IMG/VR virus record: IMGVR_UViG_3300025138_000373
Coordinates: 1-23,407 of that record
Strand: one strand, 5' to 3'
DNA length: 23,407 nucleotides
Source of the DNA: a virus
Position numbers and translations under genes: made by a program. Positions within the stretch are counted from its first letter, which is position 1, and each line of letters starts with the position of its first letter. The notes beneath the pieces are model-generated. The model was given only the letters and a program-made list of their open reading frames with translations, ran no database searches and was not told the origin of the DNA. Below are positions 1 to 7,473 of the stretch, in pieces.

Positions 1-189
1 TTGGATACTAAAAATAGTTTACTTACATTATATACATCGGAAGCACCCATTATAAATCAATTATTAACTAATAATGGGGATTGGTTTAAAAGCAATAATC
101 CTTTTACTAACTACATTGAATATGAATGTATTAAAAAGTATGATGTTAATAAAAGTAAAGATAACTATATAGAGTGTTATGAAAAATAA
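1..189 (+). CDS. C-terminal fragment of an unidentified protein (5'-truncated by the window edge)
   Basis: The frame is open from the first base, so the TTG at position 1 is not a reliable start and the gene probably begins upstream. The visible 62 residues are rich in Asn, Tyr and Lys with no recognisable motif. Its last 11 bases overlap the ATG of the following probable glycosyltransferase, which suggests translational coupling within one operon and perhaps a related role in modifying glycans or virion proteins. That role is inference from position only. Confidence 0.5.
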   Translation: MDTKNSLLTLYTSEAPIINQLLTNNGDWFKSNNPFTNYIEYECIKKYDVNKSKDNYIECYEK

Positions 190-1093
190 AAATTTAGTTG
201 TTATTTTGTGTTATTGTGACACTCAACCTAAACTTGACTTATTATCTAGTATGGTTGAATCACTAAAAGACAAGTATAATATAATGATATCTACTCATTC
301 AGCTATACCTTTAAAAATACAAAAAGATATAGATTATTTAGTTTATGATAAATCTAACCCAATTTTACGGTACCCTGAAAGAGGGATGCAGTTTTGGAAA
401 AAAATATTAGATATAAGTATTAAAATAACTCATATCATGGATGATTATGGGTGGACTGTATTTAATTTAAAACAAAATGCAATTTCATTAGGTAAAAATT
501 TAGATTATAATTATTATTCCTTTATTAATTATGATGTAGAAATAACTAAGGAAGTATTAAAAACACTAGATAATCCAAAAGATTTTATTTGTAGTAATTT
601 TATAGACCCTAATTCAAAAAAATCATTATTCCCTAGTTTATTATTTAATATTTTAAGTAAGGATAATGCTAATAAAATTCACAACTTAATATCTAAAAAA
701 TCTTATACAGAATCCCTTCCAGGTACTGATCATGCCTTGTATTTTGATGCCGAAGCATATTGGGGAAAATTAATTTCAAATTTTGATTATGTAAAATTAG
801 ATACTAAAATAGAAGGAATTTTAGAAACCGGAAACTCTGATGTTTTAAATTATAACAAACTAAATAATGAATTTAGATTATTTTTTGATCAAACCCAATT
901 ATTAGTATATGACAATTTATCTAAACATGGTATAAAATTAAATATTAATACCCAAGATATAACAATAACACAGGTAAACCAATTAATAAAATTTTCTACA
1001 ATAAAAAATATCGGTTTTTATCACGATAAAAGGTTAATTGATCTTACTGATATATACCATAATAAAGATCGCAATAAAATAGAAAATTTTTAA
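179..1093 (+). CDS. probable glycosyltransferase (GT-A-like)
   Basis: A 304-residue protein whose N-terminus (residues 5-60) looks like a nucleotide-sugar-binding GT-A fold: a hydrophobic beta strand followed by CYCDTQPK, a THSAIP segment near residue 40, and a DYLVYDKSNPIL stretch at 52-63. A strand ending in NYDVE (about 118-121) could hold the metal/sugar-nucleotide-binding acidic pair. Many large phages carry such enzymes to glycosylate DNA, virion proteins or host surface glycans; the acceptor cannot be told from sequence. No signal peptide or membrane segment is seen, so it should be cytoplasmic. It overlaps the preceding gene by 11 bases and is followed by a late-type promoter motif, so it appears to end an operon. 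The family assignment is by pattern only; a different Rossmann-like enzyme is possible. Confidence 0.5.
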   Translation: MKNKNLVVILCYCDTQPKLDLLSSMVESLKDKYNIMISTHSAIPLKIQKDIDYLVYDKSNPILRYPERGMQFWKKILDISIKITHIMDDYGWTVFNLKQNAISLGKNLDYNYYSFINYDVEITKEVLKTLDNPKDFICSNFIDPNSKKSLFPSLLFNILSKDNANKIHNLISKKSYTESLPGTDHALYFDAEAYWGKLISNFDYVKLDTKIEGILETGNSDVLNYNKLNNEFRLFFDQTQLLVYDNLSKHGIKLNINTQDITITQVNQLIKFSTIKNIGFYHDKRLIDLTDIYHNKDRNKIENF

Positions 1094-1103
1094 TATTTAT
1101 AAT
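1092..1103 (+). promoter_or_regulatory. putative late promoter, AATATTTATAAT
   Basis: An exact copy of the 12-base motif that recurs before structural genes. It overlaps the stop codon of the preceding gene and lies 14 bases before the ATG at 1118. No TTTG -33 box stands at the expected distance, so it resembles -10-only late promoters of T4-like phages, although the T4 word TATAAATA is different. Confidence 0.55.
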
Positions 1104-1117
1104 TAAACTAAAATAAA

Positions 1118-1369
1118 ATGAGTACAACAAAGTTATTAAAAGAAGAGTTACAACAGTTAAGAGATTTTCAATCACAAGATAATGAAATTACTTTTGCCCT
1201 AGGACAAATAGAATTAAGAAAAATATTTATTGAAAAAGAAAAGCAAAATCTTCAAACCCGATATCAAACACAACTCCAACAACAAGAAAAATTAGGTAAG
1301 GAATTACAAGAAAAATATGGGGATGGTAATATTGATTTAGAAAAAGGAGAATTTATTAAGTTAGAATAG
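1118..1369 (+). CDS. small coiled-coil protein of unknown function
   Basis: An 83-residue, highly charged, Gln/Glu/Lys-rich protein. Residues 5-65 show heptad-like Leu/Ile spacing without helix breakers, so a long helical hairpin or coiled coil is expected; the C-terminal EKYGDGNIDLEKGEFI looks like a short beta turn closing the hairpin, reminiscent of prefoldin-like or scaffold-type small proteins. It sits alone between two late-type promoter motifs directly before the tail sheath gene, so expression with the virion proteins is likely. Its role (virion component or assembly factor) is not determined by sequence. Confidence 0.7.
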   Translation: MSTTKLLKEELQQLRDFQSQDNEITFALGQIELRKIFIEKEKQNLQTRYQTQLQQQEKLGKELQEKYGDGNIDLEKGEFIKLE

Positions 1370-1387
1370 TTCTTTGAGAAAATCTTT

Positions 1388-1399
1388 AATATGTATAAT
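1388..1399 (+). promoter_or_regulatory. putative late promoter, AATATGTATAAT
   Basis: One-base variant of the recurring late motif, in the 58-base gap between the coiled-coil gene and the tail sheath gene, 28 bases before the sheath ATG. As in most other copies, the flanks read TTTAAT...AATAAAA. Confidence 0.55.
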
Positions 1400-1427
1400 A
1401 AAACAATATTAAAAATAACATATAAAG

Positions 1428-3791
1428 ATGGCAGAAACATTATTATCTCCAGGTGTATTGGCTAGAGAAAACGACCAATCATTTATTACTCAACAACCCG
1501 CTGAAATTGGTGCCGCAATTATAGGACCAGCAGCTCTGGGTCCAGTTGAAGTTCCTACTTTAGTTACTTCTTTTAGTGAGTATTCAGCAATTTTCGGTAC
1601 TACGGTACAAAGTGCATCAATTGCATATTCGTACTTAACTTCATTATCAGCAAACAACTACTTTCAAAGTGGGGGATCAAGTTTATTAGTTACAAGAGTA
1701 ACACCTGAAAACTTTACTTCTGCAACAAGTTCATTTATGAGTACTGTAGATGGGTCTGGTTTATTAACAGGAGATACAAATGCAGCAGCATTATTTACTT
1801 CAGTTGCAGATGCCGGAACTTCATTTTCAGGGTCAGGAATTGAAATATACGCTGCACCCCAAACTTATACTCAAACAGGTACAGGAACGGGAGCAACATT
1901 TGCCCTTCAAACTAACAATGGAGTATTAACTGGAGTTACTGCATCAGCAGCTGGAAACGGATACGAAGTAGGAGATACAATTACTTTTTCATCAAATGAT
2001 GTAGGTGGTTCTCCATTAGTAACAACAGAATTAACAGGCTCAGCTACTTTAGGATTTTCAAATGGTAATAACGCTTCAGATTTTACAATTACTCAAGGAG
2101 CTACTGTTGGTACAGATGCCATAGTAAGTGGTGTAAATTCTGCTAATGTAACAGGTGTAACATTTACTCTAACTACATCAGGTGGAGTTGGATCTGCTGC
2201 TATTACAACTATAACAGCAACATCAGTAGGAGAAGGGGTTAAAGTAGGAACTATATTTACTATATCCGCAGCTGCCATTAATAGTGCAATAGGTGCAGGT
2301 GCAGGTACAGGTAATACTGTAATTACAGTTACAGCATTAGATTTAGTAGCAGATACTGCAGAATTAAAAATAGTAGAAAGTAATTTAGCAGATTTAAATC
2401 AACCTTTTGTATTAGAAACTATCTCTGAAGGAGAGGTAATGAATACCGGGGTACAACAATTAAGTGAAGGTGCTTTAGCAACTGGTTCGGCACAAAATGT
2501 ACGCTGGTCAATTGCTGGTGTAAATACAGGATCAGGAACATTTAGTTTACTTGTTCGTAGAGGAAATGATAATGCTAATCAACAAACAGTATTAGAACAA
2601 TATTCAAATGTATCATTAGACCCTTACCAACCAAATTATATTGCAGCACAAATTGGTGATATTAGCAAACGTTTGGTTAATGAAGGTGCAGATTATTTTG
2701 TACAAGAATCAGGATCATATGCTAACTTATCAAGATATGTAAGAGTTAAGTCTGTAAATATGAAAACTCCAAATTATTTCGATAATAATGGACAAGCAAA
2801 ATCACAATTTACAGGGTCTTTACCTGCTGTCCAATCTGGTTCATTTAATGGAGCTGTAGGAAAAAATATAGTAGACGGAAGAGTTGCTAATTTTTATGGG
2901 GACATAGGAAATGGTGCCGCATTTGACACACAAGGTTTAACTGGTAGTAATTATGATAACGCAATTGCCTTATTAGGAAATATAGATGAATACCAATATA
3001 ATGTAATAAGTGCTCCTGGATTACTTAACGCAACTCACGCAACACAAACGACAGCTTTAATCAATAACTCAATAAATAGAGGAGATAATATTGCAGTACT
3101 AGACTTAGTAAAATATGGTAGCTCAGTAGCTTCAGTTTCACAAGCAGCATCTGCATTTGATAATAGTTACGCAGCAACATATTGGCCATGGGTTCAAATG
3201 ATTGACCCACAAACGGGTGAATTAGTATTTTGCCCTGCGTCAACTGTAATTCCTGGAGTGTATGTATTTACAGATGCTTCAAGTGAACCATGGTTCGCGC
3301 CTGCAGGTTTAACTAGAGGTGCTTTAGGACAAGTAGTTAGAGCTGAAAGAAGATTAACAGCAAATAACAGAGATACTTTATACGAAGCAAATGTTAACCC
3401 ATTAGCAACCTTTCCACAATCTGGAGTAGTTGTATTTGGACAAAAAACATTACAAAAACGTTCTAGTGCTTTAGATAGAGTAAATGTACGTAGATTGTTA
3501 ATTGCTCTTAAAGGATTTATTTCTGGAGTAGCTGATAATTTAGTATTCGAACAAAATACAATTGCTACAAGAAACAATTTCTTAAGTGTAGTTAATCCTT
3601 ATTTAGAAGGAGTACAACAGAGACAGGGATTATATGCATTTAAAGTAGTAATGGATGATACTAATAATACACCAACTGTAATAGATAGAAATGAGTTAGT
3701 AGGACAAATATTCTTGCAACCAACTAAAACAGCTGAATTTGTAATTCTTGATTTCAATGTATTACCAACTGGAGCAACATTTCCAGCATAA
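1428..3791 (+). CDS. tail sheath protein (T4 gp18-like)
   Basis: A 787-residue subunit of the contractile sheath that surrounds the tail tube and drives injection. The N-terminus (residues 5-60: LLSPGVLARENDQS... then IGPAALGPVEVPTLVTSFSEYSAIFG) and the C-terminal third (RRLLIALKGFI...NTIATRNNFLSVVNPYLEGVQQRQGL... ending ILDFNVLPTGATF) are typical of the gp18 family; the C-terminal part normally forms the intersubunit sheath mesh. T4 gp18 has about 659 residues; the excess lies in a Thr/Ala/Gly-rich, beta-predicted insertion at about residues 150-306 holding two related repeats. This should be an outward-facing domain. The start has no Shine-Dalgarno but an A-rich leader. The tube gene follows after 42 bases with its own late motif. 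Confidence 0.95.
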   Translation: MAETLLSPGVLARENDQSFITQQPAEIGAAIIGPAALGPVEVPTLVTSFSEYSAIFGTTVQSASIAYSYLTSLSANNYFQSGGSSLLVTRVTPENFTSATSSFMSTVDGSGLLTGDTNAAALFTSVADAGTSFSGSGIEIYAAPQTYTQTGTGTGATFALQTNNGVLTGVTASAAGNGYEVGDTITFSSNDVGGSPLVTTELTGSATLGFSNGNNASDFTITQGATVGTDAIVSGVNSANVTGVTFTLTTSGGVGSAAITTITATSVGEGVKVGTIFTISAAAINSAIGAGAGTGNTVITVTALDLVADTAELKIVESNLADLNQPFVLETISEGEVMNTGVQQLSEGALATGSAQNVRWSIAGVNTGSGTFSLLVRRGNDNANQQTVLEQYSNVSLDPYQPNYIAAQIGDISKRLVNEGADYFVQESGSYANLSRYVRVKSVNMKTPNYFDNNGQAKSQFTGSLPAVQSGSFNGAVGKNIVDGRVANFYGDIGNGAAFDTQGLTGSNYDNAIALLGNIDEYQYNVISAPGLLNATHATQTTALINNSINRGDNIAVLDLVKYGSSVASVSQAASAFDNSYAATYWPWVQMIDPQTGELVFCPASTVIPGVYVFTDASSEPWFAPAGLTRGALGQVVRAERRLTANNRDTLYEANVNPLATFPQSGVVVFGQKTLQKRSSALDRVNVRRLLIALKGFISGVADNLVFEQNTIATRNNFLSVVNPYLEGVQQRQGLYAFKVVMDDTNNTPTVIDRNELVGQIFLQPTKTAEFVILDFNVLPTGATFPA
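1875..2345 (+). repeat. two-copy beta-rich repeat inserted in the sheath protein
   Basis: Within the sheath gene, residues about 150-206 and 242-306 align as diverged protein repeats. Both start with a TF-L-T(N/S)-GG/G-V strand, pass through TGVTA.../TTITATS..., then a GxGYEVGDTITF / GEGVKVGTIFTI segment and a small-residue, Thr-rich end. The DNA of the second copy also has a short hexamer repeat (AGGTGC AGGTGC AGGTAC) at 2291-2308. Similar glycine/threonine beta modules occur in decoration and fibre proteins of marine phages; that parallel is from memory and is not tested. Confidence 0.55.
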
Positions 3792-3805
3792 AAACTAAAA
3801 AGATA

Positions 3806-3817
3806 AATATTTATAAT
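3806..3817 (+). promoter_or_regulatory. putative late promoter, AATATTTATAAT
   Basis: Exact copy of the late motif in the 42-base gap between sheath and tube genes, 16 bases before the tube ATG. It would add a separate transcript for the tube protein, which is needed in high copy number. Confidence 0.6.
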
Positions 3818-3833
3818 AAAATAAAAAAATAAA

Positions 3834-4322
3834 ATGGCAGTATTAGATCCAAACGAAATATTTTTCACCGCTTTTGAGCCAAAACAAGCTAATAGGTTTA
3901 TCATGTATATTGATGGTATTCCAGCTTATTTAGTAAAAGAAGTAGGGGCTGTAACTTTATCACAAGGTACAGTTGAATTAAATCATATTAATGTATCAAG
4001 ATATGTAAAAGGAAAATCCACTTGGGATCCAATTTCTTTAACATTATTTGATCCAATTACCCCATCTGGAGCACAAGCAACTATGGAATGGGTACGTTTA
4101 CATCACGAATCAGTTACTGGTCGTGATGGGTATAGTGATTTCTATAAAAAAGATCTTACTTTTAACGTACTAGGACCTGTAGGAGATATTGTATCTGAAT
4201 GGATTATAAAAGGTGCATTTATTACAAACGCATCATTTGGAGATTATAATTGGGATACTGTAGATACTGCTCAAAATATAAGCATTACAGTACAACCAGA
4301 TTATTGTATTTTAAACTTCTAA
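3834..4322 (+). CDS. tail tube protein (T4 gp19-like)
   Basis: A 162-residue protein, almost exactly the length of T4 gp19 (163). The N-terminal strand and loop (PNEIFFTAFEPKQANRFIMYIDGIPAYLVKEV), the middle GKSTWDPISLTLFDPITPSGAQ and the C-terminal WIIKGAFITNASFGDYNW...ISITVQPDYCILNF fit the Phage_T4_gp19 family, which forms stacked hexameric rings lining the DNA channel inside the sheath. The gene has its own late-type motif upstream and a strong hairpin terminator directly downstream, so it ends the sheath-tube transcription unit. Confidence 0.95.
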   Translation: MAVLDPNEIFFTAFEPKQANRFIMYIDGIPAYLVKEVGAVTLSQGTVELNHINVSRYVKGKSTWDPISLTLFDPITPSGAQATMEWVRLHHESVTGRDGYSDFYKKDLTFNVLGPVGDIVSEWIIKGAFITNASFGDYNWDTVDTAQNISITVQPDYCILNF

Positions 4323-4351
4323 AAACATTACTTTCCCCTGATTTAGAAAAT

Positions 4352-4378
4352 AGCTTGGCTTCGGTCAGGCTTTTTCTT
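4352..4378 (+). terminator. rho-independent terminator with UUCG tetraloop
   Basis: An 8-bp stem AGCTTGGC / GTCAGGCT (4352-4359 with 4364-4371, including two G-U pairs) encloses the loop TTCG (4360-4363), giving the very stable C(UUCG)G tetraloop. The run TTTTCTT follows immediately (4372-4378) and four As precede the stem. It lies 29 bases after the tube stop codon and before the late motif of the next gene. Confidence 0.85.
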
Positions 4379-4383
4379 ATATT

Positions 4384-4395
4384 CATATGTATAAT
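4384..4395 (+). promoter_or_regulatory. putative late promoter, CATATGTATAAT
   Basis: A variant of the late motif (differs from AATATTTATAAT at the first base and at the T/G position) between the hairpin terminator and the gp26-like gene, 30 bases before its ATG. Placement directly after a terminator supports promoter function. Confidence 0.5.
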
Positions 4396-4425
4396 ATGAA
4401 CAAACGTTATTATTAAATAAAGATT

Positions 4426-5160
4426 ATGGCAGATTTTAAACTAGCAACAGAAATAGTAGACTTACCTTCTAAAGGATATTTATATTCAAAAGATTCCTCA
4501 CTAGCTGATGGAAAAATTGAAATTAAGTATATGACCGCTAAAGAAGAAGATATTCTTACTAATACCTCTTATATCCAAAAAGGAACAGTATTAGATAAAT
4601 TATTCCAATCATTAATTGTCTCTAAAATAGATTACAATGAATTAATAATTGGAGATAAAAACGCAATTATGATTGCTGCTCGTATTTTAGGATATGGTAA
4701 AGATTATACTTTTACATATGAAGGTGTAGAAGAAACAATAGATTTAACAGAAGTTAACAATTCAGAAATTGATGATGATCTGTTCAAATCCGGTAAAAAT
4801 GAGTTTAGTTTTACATTTCCTCACTCTGGTAATGAAATTACTTTTAAATTATTAAATCACGGAGATGAAACAAAAATCCAACGTGAACTTGATGGTTTAA
4901 AGAAAATTGATAAAAACTCTGATCCAACACTTACTACAAGATTAAAACACACTATTCTTTCAGTTGAAGGAAAAACAGAAAAAAAAGATATTCGAGAGTT
5001 TGTAGATAAATATCTGCTAGCACGAGATGCTCGTGCTTTAAGAGAATATATTAAGTCAATGTCACCGGATGTAGATTTAACTTTTTTTCCCTCTGGTAGC
5101 GAAACAACAAAAACCATTCCAATTGGGGTTGGATTTTTTTGGCCTGACTTTGGAAAATAG
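4426..5160 (+). CDS. gp26-like baseplate hub / tail-assembly protein
   Basis: A 244-residue protein with the pattern of T4 gp26 (208 residues): an N-terminal DLPSKGYLYSKDS...GKIEIKYMTAKEEDILTNTSYIQKGTVLDKL block (residues 12-60), then a GDKNAIMIAARILGYGKDYTF helix-strand, and a C-terminal end in IPIGVGFFWPDF. The T4 protein is classed as a baseplate hub assembly factor. Here the gene lies between the tail tube and the probable tape-measure gene, the position of tail-assembly chaperones in many phages. The last 80 bases overlap a second open frame in the +1 register, and two runs of seven T (5082-5088 and 5134-5140) lie in the overlap, so part of the product may be extended by frameshifting. 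Confidence 0.75.
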   Translation: MADFKLATEIVDLPSKGYLYSKDSSLADGKIEIKYMTAKEEDILTNTSYIQKGTVLDKLFQSLIVSKIDYNELIIGDKNAIMIAARILGYGKDYTFTYEGVEETIDLTEVNNSEIDDDLFKSGKNEFSFTFPHSGNEITFKLLNHGDETKIQRELDGLKKIDKNSDPTLTTRLKHTILSVEGKTEKKDIREFVDKYLLARDARALREYIKSMSPDVDLTFFPSGSETTKTIPIGVGFFWPDFGK

Positions 5161-5407
5161 TCCAGTATACAGAAAAAATTTATTTACTCAAATACATAAC
5201 ATAGTCTTCCATGGAAATGGAGGCTATGATTGGTTTACGATTTATAATATGCCTATTTGGTTACGTAAATTTACTTTTCATGAAATAAATGAGTACAATA
5301 AGTCCCAAAATGAAAAATCAAATAAGTCTAAAGACAAAGATTCTTTGGTTAATACTAAGGGTCAAGTAAACCAACCTAAATTTCAAAATAAAACTAGTTA
5401 TAAGTAA
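5123..5407 (+). CDS. small tail-assembly protein (gp51-like or frameshift extension of the gp26-like gene)
   Basis: A frame of up to 94 residues in the +1 register relative to the gp26-like gene. The informative part is RKNLFTQIHNIVFHGNGGYDWFTIYNMPIWLRKFTFHEINEYNKSQ, resembling the short helical proteins that follow gp26 in T4-like phages (gp51-like, baseplate hub assembly) and the second half of tail-chaperone pairs; the rest is a charged Lys/Asn/Gln tail. The only early start candidates are TTG (5123, 5129, 5150) because the first ATG lies within YNMPIW, deep in the conserved part. The frame is open from 5081. So the true 5' end is uncertain: TTG start with coupling, or +1 frameshift from the preceding gene. 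Confidence 0.6.
   Translation: MGLDFFGLTLENSPVYRKNLFTQIHNIVFHGNGGYDWFTIYNMPIWLRKFTFHEINEYNKSQNEKSNKSKDKDSLVNTKGQVNQPKFQNKTSYK
5134..5140 (+). other. possible +1 frameshift site (T7 run) between gp26-like gene and the downstream frame
   Basis: The gp26-like frame reads GGA TTT TTT TGG here. A +1 slip of the peptidyl-tRNA from TTT to TTT is possible without loss of pairing and continues as GGC CTG ACT into the 94-codon frame, which has no ATG near its beginning. A similar T7 run at 5082-5088 is also inside the stretch where both frames are open (5081-5157). Re-initiation at a TTG codon is the simpler alternative. Confidence 0.3.
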
Positions 5408-5420
5408 AATTATACTCTTT

Positions 5421-5432
5421 AATATTTATAAC
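5421..5432 (+). promoter_or_regulatory. putative late promoter, AATATTTATAAC
   Basis: Copy of the late motif with a single change (final T to C), 11 bases before the ATG of the tape-measure gene. The leader would be very short, which fits the other copies. Confidence 0.55.
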
Positions 5433-5443
5433 AAAATACCCTT

Positions 5444-7444
5444 ATGGCCTTAGGAGACGATGTAAAAAAAGCAAAAGAAGAAGCGCAGGATTTTAAAGAA
5501 ATAATGTTGTCATTAGACTCAACATTAGCATCTTTGGCTGTTACATTTGCAAATGGGTTTGGTAAAGGAGTAGATGATGCTATAGTAAAAGCAGAAAAAT
5601 TAACTAGGGTTTATGAAAAAGATCTTTCAAAAGCCATAACTCAATCTAAAAAAGATCAAGAAGCTATAAATAAACTTCAAGATCAAGCTAATAAAGGTAA
5701 AGCTAGTGAAGCTGCTATAGCTTCAAAAATTGCTGACATAGAATCAAAAAGACAATCGGTTCTTGATAAAATTGAAAATGCTAAAAGGGAAGGTTTAAAA
5801 ATTGATTATGAAGAAGCAAATGCTTTAGTAGGAGTTTACAACCAACAAGAAAAAATTACTAAAGAAATTCAAGATAGAGTTAAAGCCCAAGATAAATCTT
5901 TAGGTGCTATTGGCAAAATTTCAGGAGCATTTACTGGTTTATTAAGTAAGCTAGGAATGGGTGATCTTAATAAGTTTTTTAACTTAGATAAGGCAAATGA
6001 AGCATCTAAAGTACAATTAGAAAACCTAGGTAAAAGTGCAACCGCAGGCCAAAAAATAGGTATTGTTACTAAGAACATGGCTAAAAATTTAGATATGGCT
6101 GCGTTAGGAGCAGGTGCTTTATTTAAAGTCGCAGGATTTCTATTTGACCAGTTTAAAAAGTCAGACCAATCTACAACTGAAATTGCTCGTGGTCTTAGCA
6201 TATCTAAAAAAGAAGCTCAGGCATTTAAAAAAGAAATGCATGAATCCAGTATGGCAGCGGGTAGTATTGGTATTACTATAAAAGAACAGACAAAAGCAGT
6301 AATGTCCCTAAATAAAGCTTTAGGGGGAACAGCAATTGCCTTTGATAAAGATATTAGAGAAGGAGCAGCTGAAGCACTTGGCTTACTTGGACTATCCGAA
6401 GAAGCAGTAGCTAATATGGCTAAAGAAGCCATGATTGCTGGTAAAAGTTTTAAAGAATTAGAAAAAGAACAAACAAAAGGAGTTTTAAATGCTGAAAGAG
6501 AATTTGGTATTAGATTAAAATTATCAGATGTATTAGATGAAACAAACAAAATTACAGGAATTGCCCGAGTTAATGCTATGGGTATTGAAGGTGGTTTAGC
6601 AAAAGCCGTTGCCACAGCTAAATCTTTAGGTATCGAAATGAGTGCAGTTGCGGGATCCGCAGGGCAATTATTGGATTTTGAATCTTCAATTACTAAAGAA
6701 TTAGAAGCTGAAATGTTAATTGGTCGAGATTTAAATCTTGAAAAAGCAAGATCAGCTGCTTTAGCAAATGACCAAGAAGCATTAGCAAAAGCATTAGTTG
6801 AAGAAGCAGGTAGTCTAGAAGAACTACAAGAAATGAATGTTTTTCAACAACAAGCATTAGCAGGTGCTTTAGGAATGAGTGCTGATCAATTAGCAGATAG
6901 TTTAATGACTGGAGAAGCATTATCTACCCAAGCACAAGCTGATTTAGATAGAAAAGCAGATGAAGTAAAAGCAGCTGAACAATTACAATCTTTACAAGAA
7001 CGACAAGCTAGAGCAATGGAAAAATTCTCAGAAACAATTCAAATGTTAGGTCCTTTATTGTTAGTAGCCGCTGCTGCAGCAGCAGCAATTGCTGTTGCTA
7101 TGTCATTTGGTGCAGCAACACCCTTCGTTGTTGCTGGTATTCTTGCAACAGCCGGAGCTGTTGGAGGAATAATGGCTCTTAATAAAGTAGAAGATGGAGT
7201 TGCACCTCCAGGATCGGGACCATTTACAATTCAAGATAAATTTGGTGCTACTACAATAACAGCAGCAGGTGATGGTTTAGCAGTTTCACCAAATATTAAT
7301 ACAACAGGAGGAGCTGGAGGAAATGCCAATATGGGTGAAACAAATATGTTATTAAAACAAATTTTAAGTAAAGAAGGAACAGTTAAAATGGATAGTACTG
7401 AAGTGGGTACTGCTTTTTCTGTAGGTTCTAGACAAATACAATAA
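5444..7444 (+). CDS. probable tail tape-measure protein
   Basis: A 666-residue, Ala/Lys/Glu-rich protein. Residues 1-160 are strongly alpha-helical with coiled-coil character; the middle (about 220-530) is helical with repeated Ala-rich amphipathic segments; residues 536-579 are a long hydrophobic stretch (LLLVAAAAAAAIAVAMSFG... VVAGILATAGAVGGIMAL) suited to membrane insertion; the C-terminus is Gly/Thr-rich and beta-like. This layout is that of tape-measure proteins, which set tail length and may pass into the host envelope. It is close to T4 gp29 in size (590), so a tail of about T4 length is expected. It follows the gp26-like/94-codon pair, as a tape measure follows its chaperones. Sequence similarity to gp29 itself is not obvious. 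Confidence 0.75.
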   Translation: MALGDDVKKAKEEAQDFKEIMLSLDSTLASLAVTFANGFGKGVDDAIVKAEKLTRVYEKDLSKAITQSKKDQEAINKLQDQANKGKASEAAIASKIADIESKRQSVLDKIENAKREGLKIDYEEANALVGVYNQQEKITKEIQDRVKAQDKSLGAIGKISGAFTGLLSKLGMGDLNKFFNLDKANEASKVQLENLGKSATAGQKIGIVTKNMAKNLDMAALGAGALFKVAGFLFDQFKKSDQSTTEIARGLSISKKEAQAFKKEMHESSMAAGSIGITIKEQTKAVMSLNKALGGTAIAFDKDIREGAAEALGLLGLSEEAVANMAKEAMIAGKSFKELEKEQTKGVLNAEREFGIRLKLSDVLDETNKITGIARVNAMGIEGGLAKAVATAKSLGIEMSAVAGSAGQLLDFESSITKELEAEMLIGRDLNLEKARSAALANDQEALAKALVEEAGSLEELQEMNVFQQQALAGALGMSADQLADSLMTGEALSTQAQADLDRKADEVKAAEQLQSLQERQARAMEKFSETIQMLGPLLLVAAAAAAAIAVAMSFGAATPFVVAGILATAGAVGGIMALNKVEDGVAPPGSGPFTIQDKFGATTITAAGDGLAVSPNINTTGGAGGNANMGETNMLLKQILSKEGTVKMDSTEVGTAFSVGSRQIQ

Positions 7445-7447
7445 TAT

Positions 7448-7459
7448 AATATTTATAAT
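7448..7459 (+). promoter_or_regulatory. putative late promoter, AATATTTATAAT
   Basis: Exact copy of the late motif three bases after the tape-measure stop codon and 14 bases before the next ATG. No further copy is seen down to 14445, so it may serve the whole baseplate block. Confidence 0.6.
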
Positions 7460-7473
7460 AAAAACAATTAATT

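Noticed and set aside
2291-2312. Short AGGTGC tandem repeat as a CRISPR-like or phase-variable element
   Set aside because: Only three imperfect hexamers, in frame, encoding Gly-Ala; too short for a CRISPR and in-frame changes would not switch the gene off.
3194-3577. Minus-strand open frames over the sheath gene (also 2093-2278, 3061-3243, 3599-3904)
   Set aside because: They lie antisense to a strongly recognised tail sheath gene, have no family-like pattern and follow from its codon composition.
5869-6615. Minus-strand open frames over the tape-measure gene (5869-6201, 6217-6615, 6693-6920)
   Set aside because: Antisense shadows of an Ala/Lys-rich coding region; low-complexity products and no leader or promoter.
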